Program-made: the position numbers and the translations under genes
Assembly (NCBI RefSeq): GCF_019597925.1
Contig: NZ_CP080442.1
Location: 79,501-143,500 of the forward strand
Source: [Clostridium] scindens
GTDB lineage: Bacteria > Bacillota > Clostridia > Lachnospirales > Lachnospiraceae
Direction: 5' to 3'
Length of the DNA stretch: 64,000 nt
Shown here: piece after piece, positions 43,347 through 52,654 of the stretch
Layout: every line of letters begins with the position of its first letter
How positions within the stretch are numbered: the first letter of the stretch is position 1
Notes under the pieces: generated by a model
What the model saw: the letters and a program-made list of their open reading frames with translations, nothing else
Told to the model about the DNA's origin: nothing
Databases searched by the model: none

Positions 43347-44390
43347 TTACTGCTGAACCAGCTTGCGCTCCAGGTCGTCCATATCATAGGAGCGGCCGTC
43401 AAAATTGTTGAATTTATTATTCTTTGTATTGATGGCAGGCTTGGCAGCCTGTTTTTTCTTGCGTTCCTTTTCTCTCAGGTAATCTGCATCCAGGGCTTCA
43501 ATATCCTTCAGATAATGGACATTCTTGCCAAGCCAGTTTTTGAGGATGGTATCCGTATACTCAAAATTTGGCTGATGGATGGTGTTCATAGTACGGTTGC
43601 ATGCTTCTAATATAATATCCAGCGTGAAGCCATACTCCTCATTCCATTTGCGGATATACGCAATCTCGGAAGTAGCGGGAGCCCGTCCCTTGATTCCATA
43701 AGCGTTTAATACAGAATAGCAGTTCTTATTATATAAGATCGTGCTGGACTTGGCCGCCTCCACGGTGGTGATCTTCTGGTCATTCCAGGAGAGGGCTACC
43801 TTTTGGATGTAATGCATGCTTTTATGCCCGTTCTCGACACAGTATTCGATGAGATACTCGATCAACTCCGCCGACATGTGCAGCGTATCGAAAAAATATG
43901 TAATGGTGTCAATATCCATGGAAGACAGCGTCTTTCCAAGGTATTGCTCTGCTACAAAAAGCAGTTCCTTGAATTCCTTGCGTTCCTTCCTGCTGCGGTA
44001 CTGCTGAATGTTAGGCGCGGACGCGGAGTCATCCTGTACATCCGGCAGAGGCGCGGAGTCAGCCGCTATCGCGTCGGAGGCGGCATTCTTCATATAAGAG
44101 GCAGGGGCGGATTCGGAGGCGGGGAGTTCTTCGCATTCCTCGCAGTAGTCCAGCAGTCCCTGCTTTTTCCAATAATTCAGCGCGCGGACCACATCCTTTT
44201 CCGTGCATTCCAGCTTATCTGCAATCTCAGAAACGGACAGCATCCCGGAAGGCTCATTCATGTGGCGCAGCAGAAGAAGATACACCTTTACATATTCTCC
44301 ATTTGCTTTGACCATATGATGGTCAATAAATTCGTTCTCAAGCACAGTGGTATTGCCCTGCGCATAGTTGGTAAGTGTTAATCTCTTCAT
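43347..44390 (-). CDS. DnaD-domain replication protein
   Basis: A 347-residue protein with an N-terminal winged-helix part (VKVYLLLLRHM, SEIADKLECTEKDVVRALNYW) and a C-terminal DnaB_2/DnaD domain (LGKTLSSMDIDTITYFFDTL; YIRKWNEEYGFTLDIILEAC). Proteins of this class take part in replication initiation and restart in Firmicutes. The region between them is low-complexity (acidic, Ala/Ser). ATG 44390 begins the conserved MKRLTLTNYA; the open frame upstream is longer but without a start signal. It lies directly before the DnaC-like gene. Confidence 0.87.
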   Translation of the reverse strand: MKRLTLTNYAQGNTTVLENEFIDHHMVKANGEYVKVYLLLLRHMNEPSGMLSVSEIADKLECTEKDVVRALNYWKKQGLLDYCEECEELPASESAPASYMKNAASDAIAADSAPLPDVQDDSASAPNIQQYRSRKERKEFKELLFVAEQYLGKTLSSMDIDTITYFFDTLHMSAELIEYLIEYCVENGHKSMHYIQKVALSWNDQKITTVEAAKSSTILYNKNCYSVLNAYGIKGRAPATSEIAYIRKWNEEYGFTLDIILEACNRTMNTIHQPNFEYTDTILKNWLGKNVHYLKDIEALDADYLREKERKKKQAAKPAINTKNNKFNNFDGRSYDMDDLERKLVQQ

Positions 44391-44528
44391 AATTCTTACG
44401 CCAGTCCTCCTTGTCAGTTCGTTTCTCGTGTATGAGTTATTATAGCACCAGAAGGACAGGCGCAAAAGAAATTTCTAAGCCAAAATCCATGTTTTTTGTG
44501 GATAAAAATCTGTGGAAAATGTGGATAA

Positions 44529-45908
44529 CTACCGCTTTAAAAGTTCTTCGCCAATGTTTACAACATCTCCGGCGCCCATAGTTATCAACAAGTCCCCTTT
44601 TTGACACTTTTCTACACAAAAATCCTGGATGTCTTCAAAGGAAGAAAAGTAATAGGCATCGCATCCCTTTTCCTTCAGCGCATCTGCGATATCCTTGGAA
44701 GAGATTCCCAGGTTATCGGTCTCCCTCGCTGCATAAATGTCTGAAAGCACCACGTGGTCGGCATGCGCCAGGGCCTCCACGAATTCATGGAACAAAGCCT
44801 TGGTCCTGGTGTAGGTGTGGGGCTGGAAAACGCACCAGAGTTCCCGGTGGGGATAATACTTGGCAGCAGTCAGAGTAGCATTGATTTCCGTTGGATGATG
44901 GGCATAGTCGTCGATGATGGTAACGCCATCCATCTCGCCCTTGTATTCAAATCTCCGGTCAGTTCCAGTAAATTCCTTAAGCCCCTTTTTCATCGTATCA
45001 AGGGATACTCCAAGAAGGTCTGAGACAGCGATGGCAGCCAATGCGTTGGATACATTGTGGTCGCCATTGACGGACAGAGATATCCGATCAACGAAGACGC
45101 CAGATTTTACCAGGTCAAAAGAAGCCTCCCCTAGTTTATTATGGGAGATGTTTGTTGCGCTGTAATCCATGGAACTGTCATCTCCGTATTTTATAATACG
45201 GCAGTCAAGTCCTTCGGTAATACGGTCCAGTTTGTCGATATTTCCATTAATGATCAAAGTTCCGTCCTTTGGCAGAAGTTTCGCAAATCTGTGGAAAGAA
45301 CAGCGGATATCATCCAGATCCTTGAAGAAATCCAGATGATCCTCGTCAATATTGAGAATAACGCTTATCTTTGGAAAGAAATGAAGGAAACTGTTGGTGT
45401 ATTCGCAGGCTTCCGTAACGAACAGCTCCGATTTCCCCACCTTTATATTCCCTCCGATCGCCTTAAGGATCCCTCCTACGGAAATCGTAGGGTCCATCTC
45501 GCCGGCCAGCAGGATATGCGAGAGCATGGATGTGGTGGTAGTCTTGCCGTGAGTGCCTGAGATGGCGATGGGAACATCGTAATTGGTCATCAGCTGTCCC
45601 AGAAGTTCCGCCCGGCTAAGCATAGGCAGCCCCTTTTTAATCGCCTGGGCGTATTCCTCGTTGTCCTCATGGATGGCAGCGGTATACACGACCACATCAA
45701 TCCCGTCAATAATATTGGACGCTTTCTGGCCATAGAAGATGGTAGCGCCCTGCTGCTTCAGGTGGCTGGTCAGGGCTGATTCCTTGTTGTCAGAGCCGGA
45801 TATGGCAAAACCCTCTTTCAGCAGAATCTCAGCCAGGCCGCTCATGCTTATGCCGCCGATTCCGATAAAGTGCACGTGTACAGGTTGCTCAAAATTGATT
45901 TTATACAT
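44529..45908 (-). CDS. murC: UDP-N-acetylmuramate--L-alanine ligase
   Basis: Adds L-alanine to UDP-MurNAc, the first amino acid of the peptidoglycan stem. The 459-residue protein shows the Rossmann start HFIGIGGISMSGLAEI, the Mur ligase P-loop SGTHGKTTTTSMLSHIL, EACEY, and DDYAHHPTEI of the C-terminal domain. ATG 45908 is chosen for the gaggaagg site just upstream. It is monocistronic as far as can be seen and shares its upstream DNA with divergent glgC. Confidence 0.95.
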   Translation of the reverse strand: MYKINFEQPVHVHFIGIGGISMSGLAEILLKEGFAISGSDNKESALTSHLKQQGATIFYGQKASNIIDGIDVVVYTAAIHEDNEEYAQAIKKGLPMLSRAELLGQLMTNYDVPIAISGTHGKTTTTSMLSHILLAGEMDPTISVGGILKAIGGNIKVGKSELFVTEACEYTNSFLHFFPKISVILNIDEDHLDFFKDLDDIRCSFHRFAKLLPKDGTLIINGNIDKLDRITEGLDCRIIKYGDDSSMDYSATNISHNKLGEASFDLVKSGVFVDRISLSVNGDHNVSNALAAIAVSDLLGVSLDTMKKGLKEFTGTDRRFEYKGEMDGVTIIDDYAHHPTEINATLTAAKYYPHRELWCVFQPHTYTRTKALFHEFVEALAHADHVVLSDIYAARETDNLGISSKDIADALKEKGCDAYYFSSFEDIQDFCVEKCQKGDLLITMGAGDVVNIGEELLKR

Positions 45909-46042
45909 AAAATACCTTCCTCTTCCATATGTTCTGTTTCCGTTAAAAAATGTAGTCATAAATATATATATCTTTCCATATTATTATATACATATATGGA
46001 AAAAAAACCAAGCCGTAACTTTTTGTGATATTTTAATAAAAA

Positions 46043-46111
46043 GTTCACAAAAAGTTCATTTAATTTGTAAAATTTGTTCACTCAAAATCAAAACTATGGT
46101 ATAATGTGAAC
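46043..46111. promoter_or_regulatory. glgC control region: phased gttca motifs and extended -10
   Basis: gttca occurs at 46043, 46054 and 46076 (steps of 11 and 22 bp), with the complement gtgaac at 46106-46111. TGGTATAAT at 46097-46105 is an extended -10 box. The helical phasing suggests a bound regulator of glycogen synthesis (inference). Confidence 0.5.
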
Positions 46112-46140
46112 TATAAAAATTACTGAGAAGGGGTGATGAC

Positions 46141-47415
46141 ATGATTAAGAAAGAGATGATTGCAATGTTGCTGGCAGGAGGCCAGGGAAGCCGATTGGGA
46201 GTCCTAACAGCCAAGGTAGCCAAGCCAGCCGTTGCTTTTGGAGGTAAATATAGAATTATTGACTTCCCACTCAGCAACTGCATTAACTCAGGAATTGATA
46301 CTGTGGGAGTGCTAACTCAATATCAGCCATTACGATTAAACACGCATATAGGAATTGGTATTCCTTGGGATCTGGATCGTAATATCGGAGGCGTAACAAT
46401 TCTGCCGCCTTATGAGAAGAGTAACAGCAGCGAATGGTATACTGGTACCGCCAATGCCATATACCAGAACTTGGATTATATGGAGACATTTAATCCGGAT
46501 TATGTATTGATTCTTTCCGGAGACCATATCTATAAGATGGATTATGAAGTCATGCTCGACTATCATAAAGAGAACAATGCAGATGTAACAATTGCAGCAA
46601 TGCCGGTGCCGATCGAAGAAGCCAGCAGATTCGGCATCGTAATTACGGATGAAGACGGAAGGATTACCGAATTCCAGGAGAAGCCTCCGCAGCCAAAGAG
46701 CAATCTGGCGTCTATGGGCATCTATATTTTCAGCTGGCCAGCATTGAAGGAAGCGCTTGTGGCATTGAAGGACGAGCCGGGGTGCGACTTTGGAAAGCAT
46801 ATTATTCCATACTGCCATGAGAAGAATGAGAGATTATTTGCTTATGAGTACAATGGATATTGGAAAGACGTAGGGACGCTTGGCTCATATTGGGAAGCCA
46901 ATATGGAACTGATCGATATTATTCCGGAATTCAACCTGTATGAAGAGTTCTGGAAGATCTATACCAACAGCGATATTATCCCTCCGCAGTATATTTCAGG
47001 ACAATCTGTGATTGAAAGAAGCATTATCGGCGATGGATCGGAAGTGTATGGGGAAGTACATAACTGCGTAATTGGTTCCGGTGTCACGATTGGGGAAGGC
47101 ACGGTAGTCAAGGACTCCATTATTATGAAAGACGTAAGCATTGGCAAGGGCTGCGTGATTGACAAGTCGATCATTGCGGAAAACTGCGAGATTGGGGACA
47201 ATGTAACATTTGGAATTGGCAGCGATGTGCCGAACAAGCTTAAGCCGGCAGTCTATTCCTTCGGTCTTGTAACGGTTGGCGAGAACTCCGTCATACCGGG
47301 CCAGGTGCAGATCGGCAAGAACACTGCCATCAGTGGCGTAACATCCAAAGAAGACTATCCAAATGGAATACTGGAAAGCGGAGAGACATTGATAAAGGCG
47401 GGTGAGCGAGCATGA
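46141..47415 (+). CDS. glgC: Glucose-1-phosphate adenylyltransferase, catalytic subunit
   Basis: Makes ADP-glucose, the donor for glycogen synthesis. The 424-residue protein has the nucleotidyltransferase loop LAGGQGSRLGVLT, the substrate region IIDFPLSNCINSG, SGDHIYKMDY and ITEFQEKPPQPKSN with the key lysine, followed by a left-handed beta-helix C-terminus (SIIGDGSEVYGEVHNCVIG). It overlaps glgD by four bases (ATGA), so the two subunits are made together. Confidence 0.96.
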   Translation: MIKKEMIAMLLAGGQGSRLGVLTAKVAKPAVAFGGKYRIIDFPLSNCINSGIDTVGVLTQYQPLRLNTHIGIGIPWDLDRNIGGVTILPPYEKSNSSEWYTGTANAIYQNLDYMETFNPDYVLILSGDHIYKMDYEVMLDYHKENNADVTIAAMPVPIEEASRFGIVITDEDGRITEFQEKPPQPKSNLASMGIYIFSWPALKEALVALKDEPGCDFGKHIIPYCHEKNERLFAYEYNGYWKDVGTLGSYWEANMELIDIIPEFNLYEEFWKIYTNSDIIPPQYISGQSVIERSIIGDGSEVYGEVHNCVIGSGVTIGEGTVVKDSIIMKDVSIGKGCVIDKSIIAENCEIGDNVTFGIGSDVPNKLKPAVYSFGLVTVGENSVIPGQVQIGKNTAISGVTSKEDYPNGILESGETLIKAGERA

Positions 47416-48530
47416 GAGCAGTAGGTATTATTTTAGCAGGCGGAAACAGCAATAAGATGCGTGAATTGACACATAAGAGAGCGGTGGCGGCAATGCCGAT
47501 AGCCGGAAGCTACAGGGCGATTGATTTTGCGCTGAGCAACATGTCTAATTCACATATACAGAAGGTAGCAGTGCTGACCCAATACAATGCCCGTTCATTG
47601 AATGAACATCTGAATTCCTCCAAATGGTGGGATTTTGGAAGAAAGCAAGGCGGCTTGTATGTGTTCACTCCTACGATCACGGCAGATAATGGGTACTGGT
47701 ACAGAGGAACGGCAGATGCGATCTACCAGAATCTGGATTTCCTTAAGAGATGCCATGAGCCATATGTGATCATCACATCCGGCGATGCGGTATATAAGAT
47801 GGATTATAACAAGGTGCTTGAGTACCACATTGCCAAGAAGGCCGATATTACGGTGGTTTGCAAGGAACTGGAGCCTGGCGAGGATGCCAGCCGCTTTGGA
47901 ACGCTTAAGATGAACGAATCTATGCGGATTGAAGAGTTTGAAGAGAAGCCGATGGTAGCCAAATCAAACACGATTTCAACGGGAATCTATGTAATCAGAA
48001 GAAGACAGCTGATTGATCTGATTGAATCCTGCGCAGAGGAAGACAGGCACGATTTTGTAACCGATATCCTGATCAGATATAAGAATCTGAAAAAGATATA
48101 CGGTTATAAGATAAAAGATTACTGGAGCAACATATCAACGGTGGACGCTTATTATCGGACAAACATGGATTTCTTGAAGCCGGAAGTAAGGAATTACTTC
48201 TTCAAGCAGCATCCGGATGTCTACTCTAAGGTGAGTGACCTGCCGCCGGCAAAATACAATCCCGGCGCAGTGGTTAAGAACAGCCTGGTAGCGAGTGGAA
48301 GCATTATCAATGGTACGGTAGAGAATTCTATCCTCTTTAAGAAGACGTTTGTCGGTAACAACTGTGTTATTAAGAATTCAATCATTCTGAACGACGTCTA
48401 TCTCGGGGACAATACATACATCGAGAATTGTATTGTAGAAAGTCGTGACACGATTAGAGCCAATACACGTCATGTTGGGGAAAATGGTGTGAAAGTAGTT
48501 GTGGAAAAGAACGAGAGGTATGCACTATAG
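47412..48530 (+). CDS. glgD: ADP-glucose pyrophosphorylase regulatory subunit GlgD
   Basis: A 372-residue paralogue of GlgC. The N-terminal loop is LAGGNSNKMRELTHKRA, in which the catalytic GxGxRL pattern is lost, as is known for the GlgD subunit of Firmicutes. It keeps SGDAVYKMDYNKVLEYH and a beta-helix (NSILFKKTFVGNNC). It forms a heterotetramer with GlgC and alters its activity (family knowledge). Confidence 0.95.
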   Translation: MRAVGIILAGGNSNKMRELTHKRAVAAMPIAGSYRAIDFALSNMSNSHIQKVAVLTQYNARSLNEHLNSSKWWDFGRKQGGLYVFTPTITADNGYWYRGTADAIYQNLDFLKRCHEPYVIITSGDAVYKMDYNKVLEYHIAKKADITVVCKELEPGEDASRFGTLKMNESMRIEEFEEKPMVAKSNTISTGIYVIRRRQLIDLIESCAEEDRHDFVTDILIRYKNLKKIYGYKIKDYWSNISTVDAYYRTNMDFLKPEVRNYFFKQHPDVYSKVSDLPPAKYNPGAVVKNSLVASGSIINGTVENSILFKKTFVGNNCVIKNSIILNDVYLGDNTYIENCIVESRDTIRANTRHVGENGVKVVVEKNERYAL

Positions 48531-48564
48531 TGCAGCGGCTTGTAAAGAAAGGGGCTAGAGGAAA

Positions 48565-48834
48565 ATGCAAATCACGGATGTACGCGTGCGTAAAGTGGCA
48601 AAAGAGGGAAAGTTAAAGGCGGTAGTATCAATTACTATGGATGAGGAATTCGTAGTACATGACATCAAGGTCATTGAGGGTGAAAAAGGACTCTTTATTG
48701 CTATGCCGAGTAAAAAAGCATTAGACGGGGAATATCGAGATATTGCGCATCCAATTAATTCAGAGACCAGAGAGCGTATACAGAGTATTATTCTTGAGAA
48801 ATACGAAGAAGCGTTGAATGAAGAGGAAGAATAA
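48565..48834 (+). CDS. spoVG: SpoVG RNA-binding regulator
   Basis: An 89-residue protein matching SpoVG throughout (MQITDVRVRKV, LFIAMPSKK, YRDIAHPINSETRERIQ). SpoVG is a small RNA/DNA-binding regulator affecting sporulation, division and virulence in Firmicutes. A gaaagggg site precedes ATG 48565, and a strong terminator follows the stop codon. Confidence 0.96.
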   Translation: MQITDVRVRKVAKEGKLKAVVSITMDEEFVVHDIKVIEGEKGLFIAMPSKKALDGEYRDIAHPINSETRERIQSIILEKYEEALNEEEE

Positions 48835-48849
48835 GAAATATTAAGATGG

Positions 48850-48884
48850 ACAGGGTATGCAAAAGAATGCATACCCTGTTTTTG
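48850..48884 (+). terminator. Terminator of spoVG
   Basis: The stem acagggtatgca/tgcataccctgt has a 6-nt loop and is followed by tttttg. Confidence 0.9.
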
Positions 48885-48907
48885 ATTTACGGCAGCCAAA
48901 AAAGTGT

Positions 48908-49597
48908 CTAGCCTAACAAATGAAACGTCATGTTTTTGTGGGTTTTGGGATGTAAGAATTCCAGCCGATAGGCGCACAGGCAGATGTTCTGCCAGCCTCC
49001 GGCTTCCTGTGCCTTCTGGTTATACTTGGTATCGCCTGCGATGGGGCAGCCCATATGCGCCAGCTGCACGCGGATCTGATGATGGCGGCCGGTATCCAGC
49101 CTGATATCCAGTTCTGTCCGTGGCGCATCATCGTTTGGCGCTTGGTCAAAAAGGAAAGGTCCCTGTTCTACAACGGCATAATGAAGACGGGCAAGTTTGG
49201 CTCCTGCCGTGCCGGAAGCGCAGACGCGGGAAGTGTTTGCACGCCCATCCTTTATGAGATAGTCCTCCAGCGTGCCTTCTTTCTGAGAGGGATGGCCGTC
49301 TGTCAAAGCACGGTAATATTTTGCGAAGCCATGGCTCTGCAGCTGGCGGTTCAGTTCCTTTGCCGCAAAAGGCGTCTTGGCGAATACCAGGATCCCTTTT
49401 ACAGGCTGATCCAGGCGGTGGATGACCGCCAGGTATGGCTCGCCTTTTTCAGGGGCAGACTGATAGATATGATTCTTAACAAGACTTTCCATATCGGGCG
49501 TGCCTGCCCGCCTGCTCTGGGTTGGAACTCCGTGAGGCTTTATGCACACCAGTATGTGGGCGTCCTCATATAAGATTTCTATGTGCTTGGTATTCAT
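48908..49597 (-). CDS. RluA-family RNA pseudouridine synthase
   Basis: A 229-residue pseudouridine synthase lacking an S4 domain. The catalytic aspartate is in the motif HRLDQPVKGILVFAKT (residues ~61-76), with ELDIRLDTGRHHQIR downstream as the conserved RNA-contact motif and PIAGDTKY near the end. It isomerises uridine in rRNA or tRNA; the target cannot be set from sequence. It is convergent with spoVG. Confidence 0.9.
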   Translation of the reverse strand: MNTKHIEILYEDAHILVCIKPHGVPTQSRRAGTPDMESLVKNHIYQSAPEKGEPYLAVIHRLDQPVKGILVFAKTPFAAKELNRQLQSHGFAKYYRALTDGHPSQKEGTLEDYLIKDGRANTSRVCASGTAGAKLARLHYAVVEQGPFLFDQAPNDDAPRTELDIRLDTGRHHQIRVQLAHMGCPIAGDTKYNQKAQEAGGWQNICLCAYRLEFLHPKTHKNMTFHLLG

Positions 49598-49688
49598 ATG
49601 AATTCTCCTTGACTTTGCGACTTTTCACTCTTATCATTTAAACATAGTGGATTAAAATATGCAAATGAAAATAGGGGAAGGCAGAAAA

Positions 49689-50654
49689 ATGGATTATTTA
49701 CTATTAATTCTGGGATTTATATTATTGATCAAAGGAGCGGATTATTTTGTGGACGGCAGTTCCAGCGTGGCAAAGCTCTTGAAGGTGCCAACGATAATTA
49801 TAGGACTTACGGTAGTGGCATTTGGGACAAGCATGCCGGAACTGTCGGTCAGCGTGACGGCGGCTATCAAGGGAAATAATGATCTGGCTGTCAGCAACGT
49901 GCTGGGATCGAATATATTCAACCTGCTGGTGGTGCTTGGGTGCTGCGCGCTGGTGAATCCTGTCCGGGCCAAGTGGTCTTTGCTGAAAAAGGAATTCCCA
50001 TTTTCTATTTTTATAGCGGTGATACTGCTGCTTCTGAATTCCGATTTCTCGATTACAAAGGTCCTGAGCGGGGAAGGGAAATATGTTCTTGGCAGATGGG
50101 GCGGGCTGCTCTTTCTTGTACTGTTTGCCTTGTTCCTGTATGCGACGGTTAAGACGGCGCTGCGTTCCAGGAACGAGGTGATGGAGGAAGAGGAAGATTA
50201 TAAACTGCTTAGTCCGGCAAAAAGCGCGGGATATATTCTGGTGGGCCTGGCTGGCATTATCTGGGGAGGCGATCTGGTTGTGGACAGCGCAAGCAGCATT
50301 GCAGTATCCTTTGGGCTTAGCCAGACGTTCATCGGACTGACGATCGTGGCCCTTGGAACATCCCTGCCGGAACTGGTGACATCCGTAGTTGCGGCCAGAA
50401 AAGGCGAGAATGACCTTGCGGTGGGCAATGTGGTAGGCTCCAATATTTTCAATATTCTTCTGATACTGGGAGTATCGGCTACGATAACGCCGATCGTGCT
50501 GGATATTACAGCGGTCTATGACACGATGATTCTGATCGTGGCAAGCATTATCGTATATGTGGCGGCCATCAGCAAGCATGAAATACACAGAAAAGAAGGC
50601 GTGATGTTTCTGGTCGCATATCTGGCATTCTTTATCTATGTGCTGCTTCGATAG
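49689..50654 (+). CDS. Calcium/sodium antiporter (CaCA family, YrbG-like)
   Basis: A 321-residue membrane protein of about ten TM segments. The two inverted alpha-repeats are clear: GTSMPELSVSVTAAIKG with GSNIFNLLVV, and GTSLPELVTSVVAARKG with GSNIFNILLIL. The acidic and polar residues of the ion site are conserved in both. It exchanges Ca2+ for Na+ or H+ across the membrane. ATG 49689 is preferred because gggaagg lies nine bases upstream. Confidence 0.93.
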   Translation: MDYLLLILGFILLIKGADYFVDGSSSVAKLLKVPTIIIGLTVVAFGTSMPELSVSVTAAIKGNNDLAVSNVLGSNIFNLLVVLGCCALVNPVRAKWSLLKKEFPFSIFIAVILLLLNSDFSITKVLSGEGKYVLGRWGGLLFLVLFALFLYATVKTALRSRNEVMEEEEDYKLLSPAKSAGYILVGLAGIIWGGDLVVDSASSIAVSFGLSQTFIGLTIVALGTSLPELVTSVVAARKGENDLAVGNVVGSNIFNILLILGVSATITPIVLDITAVYDTMILIVASIIVYVAAISKHEIHRKEGVMFLVAYLAFFIYVLLR

Positions 50655-50688
50655 GACAGGCTTTTGGCGGATTTCGTAATATTTTGGG

Positions 50689-50717
50689 TTGACAAATGAG
50701 TGACAATAGATTAAAAT
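50689..50717 (+). promoter_or_regulatory. proS promoter
   Basis: TTGACA, 17-bp spacer, TAAAAT. The predicted start is near 50724, just before the T-box leader. Confidence 0.8.
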
Positions 50718-50723
50718 TACGTT

Positions 50724-50976
50724 TAATTCAATATTATTTGGCGATGAAGAGGATTAGTACATGTAAGCGAGCCTCAGAGAGGAGATCATCTGGTGCAAGA
50801 TTTCCGCTTAGAACTGCATGGAACCCGCCTTGGAGCCACTGTATGAAAGTGCAGCGTCCTGCCGGCGTTAATGGTTAATGAGAGAACTGCGAAAGGGTCG
50901 CAGTTAACTAGGGTGGTACCGCCGAGCTTTTCGGTCCCTTTTTAGGGAGCGAAACAGCCCGGCGTTTTTTGTCTGC
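50724..50976 (+). promoter_or_regulatory. T-box riboswitch for tRNA-Pro with terminator
   Basis: The T-box core agggtggtaccgc is at 50910-50922 and its ugg-u bulge would pair with the tRNA acceptor end carrying discriminator A. Stem I contains agagag and ggtgcaag motifs. The specifier after gaa at 50821-50823 reads ccc or ccg (50824-50827), both proline codons. A terminator stem with a poly-U run ends the leader (50971-50976). Uncharged tRNA-Pro should promote readthrough into proS. Confidence 0.92.
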
Positions 50977-51047
50977 TGCAATCAAGCTCCCGCCAGTAAT
51001 TAAAGTGGGGCAAGGGCCCTGCGAGAGAAGAAAAGGAGAAGAGAAAC

Positions 51048-52490
51048 ATGGCAAAGGAAAAGAAATTAGTTGAAAGCATCACGCCACGTGATGAGGATTT
51101 CGCGCAATGGTACACAGATGTGGTACGCGAGGCCGAACTCTGCGATTATTCAAGCGTAAAGGGATGCCTGAACTACCTGCCTAATGGCTACGCAATCTGG
51201 GAACTGATCCAGGCGGATCTTGACAAGCGTTTTAAAGAGACCGGGGTAGAGAATGTATACCTCCCAACTTTGATTCCAGAGAGCCTTTTGGAAAAAGAAG
51301 CGGATCATATCGAAGGATTCGCTCCGGAAGTAGCATGGGTTACACATGGCGGTATGGAAAGACTACAGGAAAGATTATGCATCCGTCCTACATCAGAGAC
51401 GCTGTTCTGTGATTTGTGGGCAAAGACGGTTCAGTCATATAGAGATCTTCCAAAGGTATGGAATCAGTGGAATACCGTACTGCGCTGGGAGAAGACAACA
51501 AGACCTTTCCTTCGTTCAAGAGAATTCTTATGGCAGGAAGGCCACACAATCCATGCAACATATGAAGAGGCAGAGGAACGCACGATCCAGATGCTTCATG
51601 TATACGAAGACTGCTACAAGGAGACGCTTGCGATACCATTCGTATCCGGAAGAAAGGCAGAGCATGAGAAGTTTGCCGGAGCACAGGATACGTACACCAT
51701 TGAAGCGCTGATGCATGACGGAAAAGCCCTGCAGTCCGCAACCAGCCATTTCTTCGGAAGCGGATTCCCGGATGCGTTCGGAATCAAGTATGTGGATAAG
51801 AACAACCAGCTTCAGAGCGTATATGAGACATCCTGGGGATGGTCTACAAGAAGTATCGGCGCCCTTATCATGGTTCATGGCGATGACAGCGGACTGGTGC
51901 TTCCGCCTCATGTGGCTCCTGTAGAATGCCGGATCATCCCGATCGCACAGCACAAAGAAGGCGTGCTGGACAGATCTTTTGCACTGCTGGATGAACTTAA
52001 GAAGGCTGGATACAGAGTGAAGATCGATGACTCTGATAAGAGTACAGGATGGAAATTCTCTGAGCAGGAGATGCTGGGAATTCCTACTCGTATCGAGATC
52101 GGACCGAAGGATATTGAGAAGAACCAGGTGGTCGTTGTCCGCCGTGATAACCGTGAAAAGATCGTCGTATCCTTGGATGAGATTGCAGTGAAGCTGCGCG
52201 ACATCTTAGAGCAGGAGCAGCAGGATATGTATGACAGGGCGAATGAGTTCCTTCAGGGCCACATCGATACTGCTACAACCATGGATGAAATGGTTGAGAA
52301 GTTCAAGGCTAACCGTGGATTTGTCAAGGCTTGCTGGTGTGGAGATCCAGAATGCGAAGGCGAAGTGAAGTACGCCACAGGCGGAGCGGCAACCAGATGT
52401 CTGATCGAAGATGAGGAAATGATTTCCGATAAATGTATCTGGTGTGGAAAGCCGGCCAAGCATATGGCATACTGGGGCAAATCCTACTAG
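51048..52490 (+). CDS. proS: Prolyl-tRNA synthetase, archaeal/eukaryotic-like short type
   Basis: Charges tRNA-Pro. The 480-residue protein is of the compact type without the bacterial editing insertion. The class II motif 2 region (TVLRWEKTTRPFLRSREFLW) and motif 3 (ETSWGWSTRSIGALI) are clear. The C-terminal zinc-binding region has CWCGDPECEGE and CIWCGKP, ending in the conserved YWGKSY. This type is widespread in Clostridia and Bacteroidetes. The T-box upstream confirms the amino acid. A strong aaggag site precedes ATG 51048. Confidence 0.96.
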   Translation: MAKEKKLVESITPRDEDFAQWYTDVVREAELCDYSSVKGCLNYLPNGYAIWELIQADLDKRFKETGVENVYLPTLIPESLLEKEADHIEGFAPEVAWVTHGGMERLQERLCIRPTSETLFCDLWAKTVQSYRDLPKVWNQWNTVLRWEKTTRPFLRSREFLWQEGHTIHATYEEAEERTIQMLHVYEDCYKETLAIPFVSGRKAEHEKFAGAQDTYTIEALMHDGKALQSATSHFFGSGFPDAFGIKYVDKNNQLQSVYETSWGWSTRSIGALIMVHGDDSGLVLPPHVAPVECRIIPIAQHKEGVLDRSFALLDELKKAGYRVKIDDSDKSTGWKFSEQEMLGIPTRIEIGPKDIEKNQVVVVRRDNREKIVVSLDEIAVKLRDILEQEQQDMYDRANEFLQGHIDTATTMDEMVEKFKANRGFVKACWCGDPECEGEVKYATGGAATRCLIEDEEMISDKCIWCGKPAKHMAYWGKSY

Positions 52491-52512
52491 GAAATAGAGT
52501 GCTTAGAATATC

Positions 52513-52565
52513 AGGAACTGCTGTACCAAGAGTGAAAAAACCTTGGTATGGCAGTTCTTTTTTTC
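52513..52565 (+). terminator. Terminator of proS
   Basis: The stem aactgctgtaccaag pairs with cttggtatggcagtt (G-U and bulge tolerated) and ends in seven Us. Confidence 0.9.
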
Positions 52566-52654
52566 TTGGAACAGTCTTGGAATATCATAGATTTGTTAAT
52601 TCAGGAAGAAATGTGATATGATAGGATAAGCTAGTTTATTTGGAGGATATCGCT

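Noticed and set aside
49055..49573. A 172-codon plus-strand frame opposite the RluA-family gene
   Set aside because: Antisense to a gene with the HRLD catalytic motif; no independent support.
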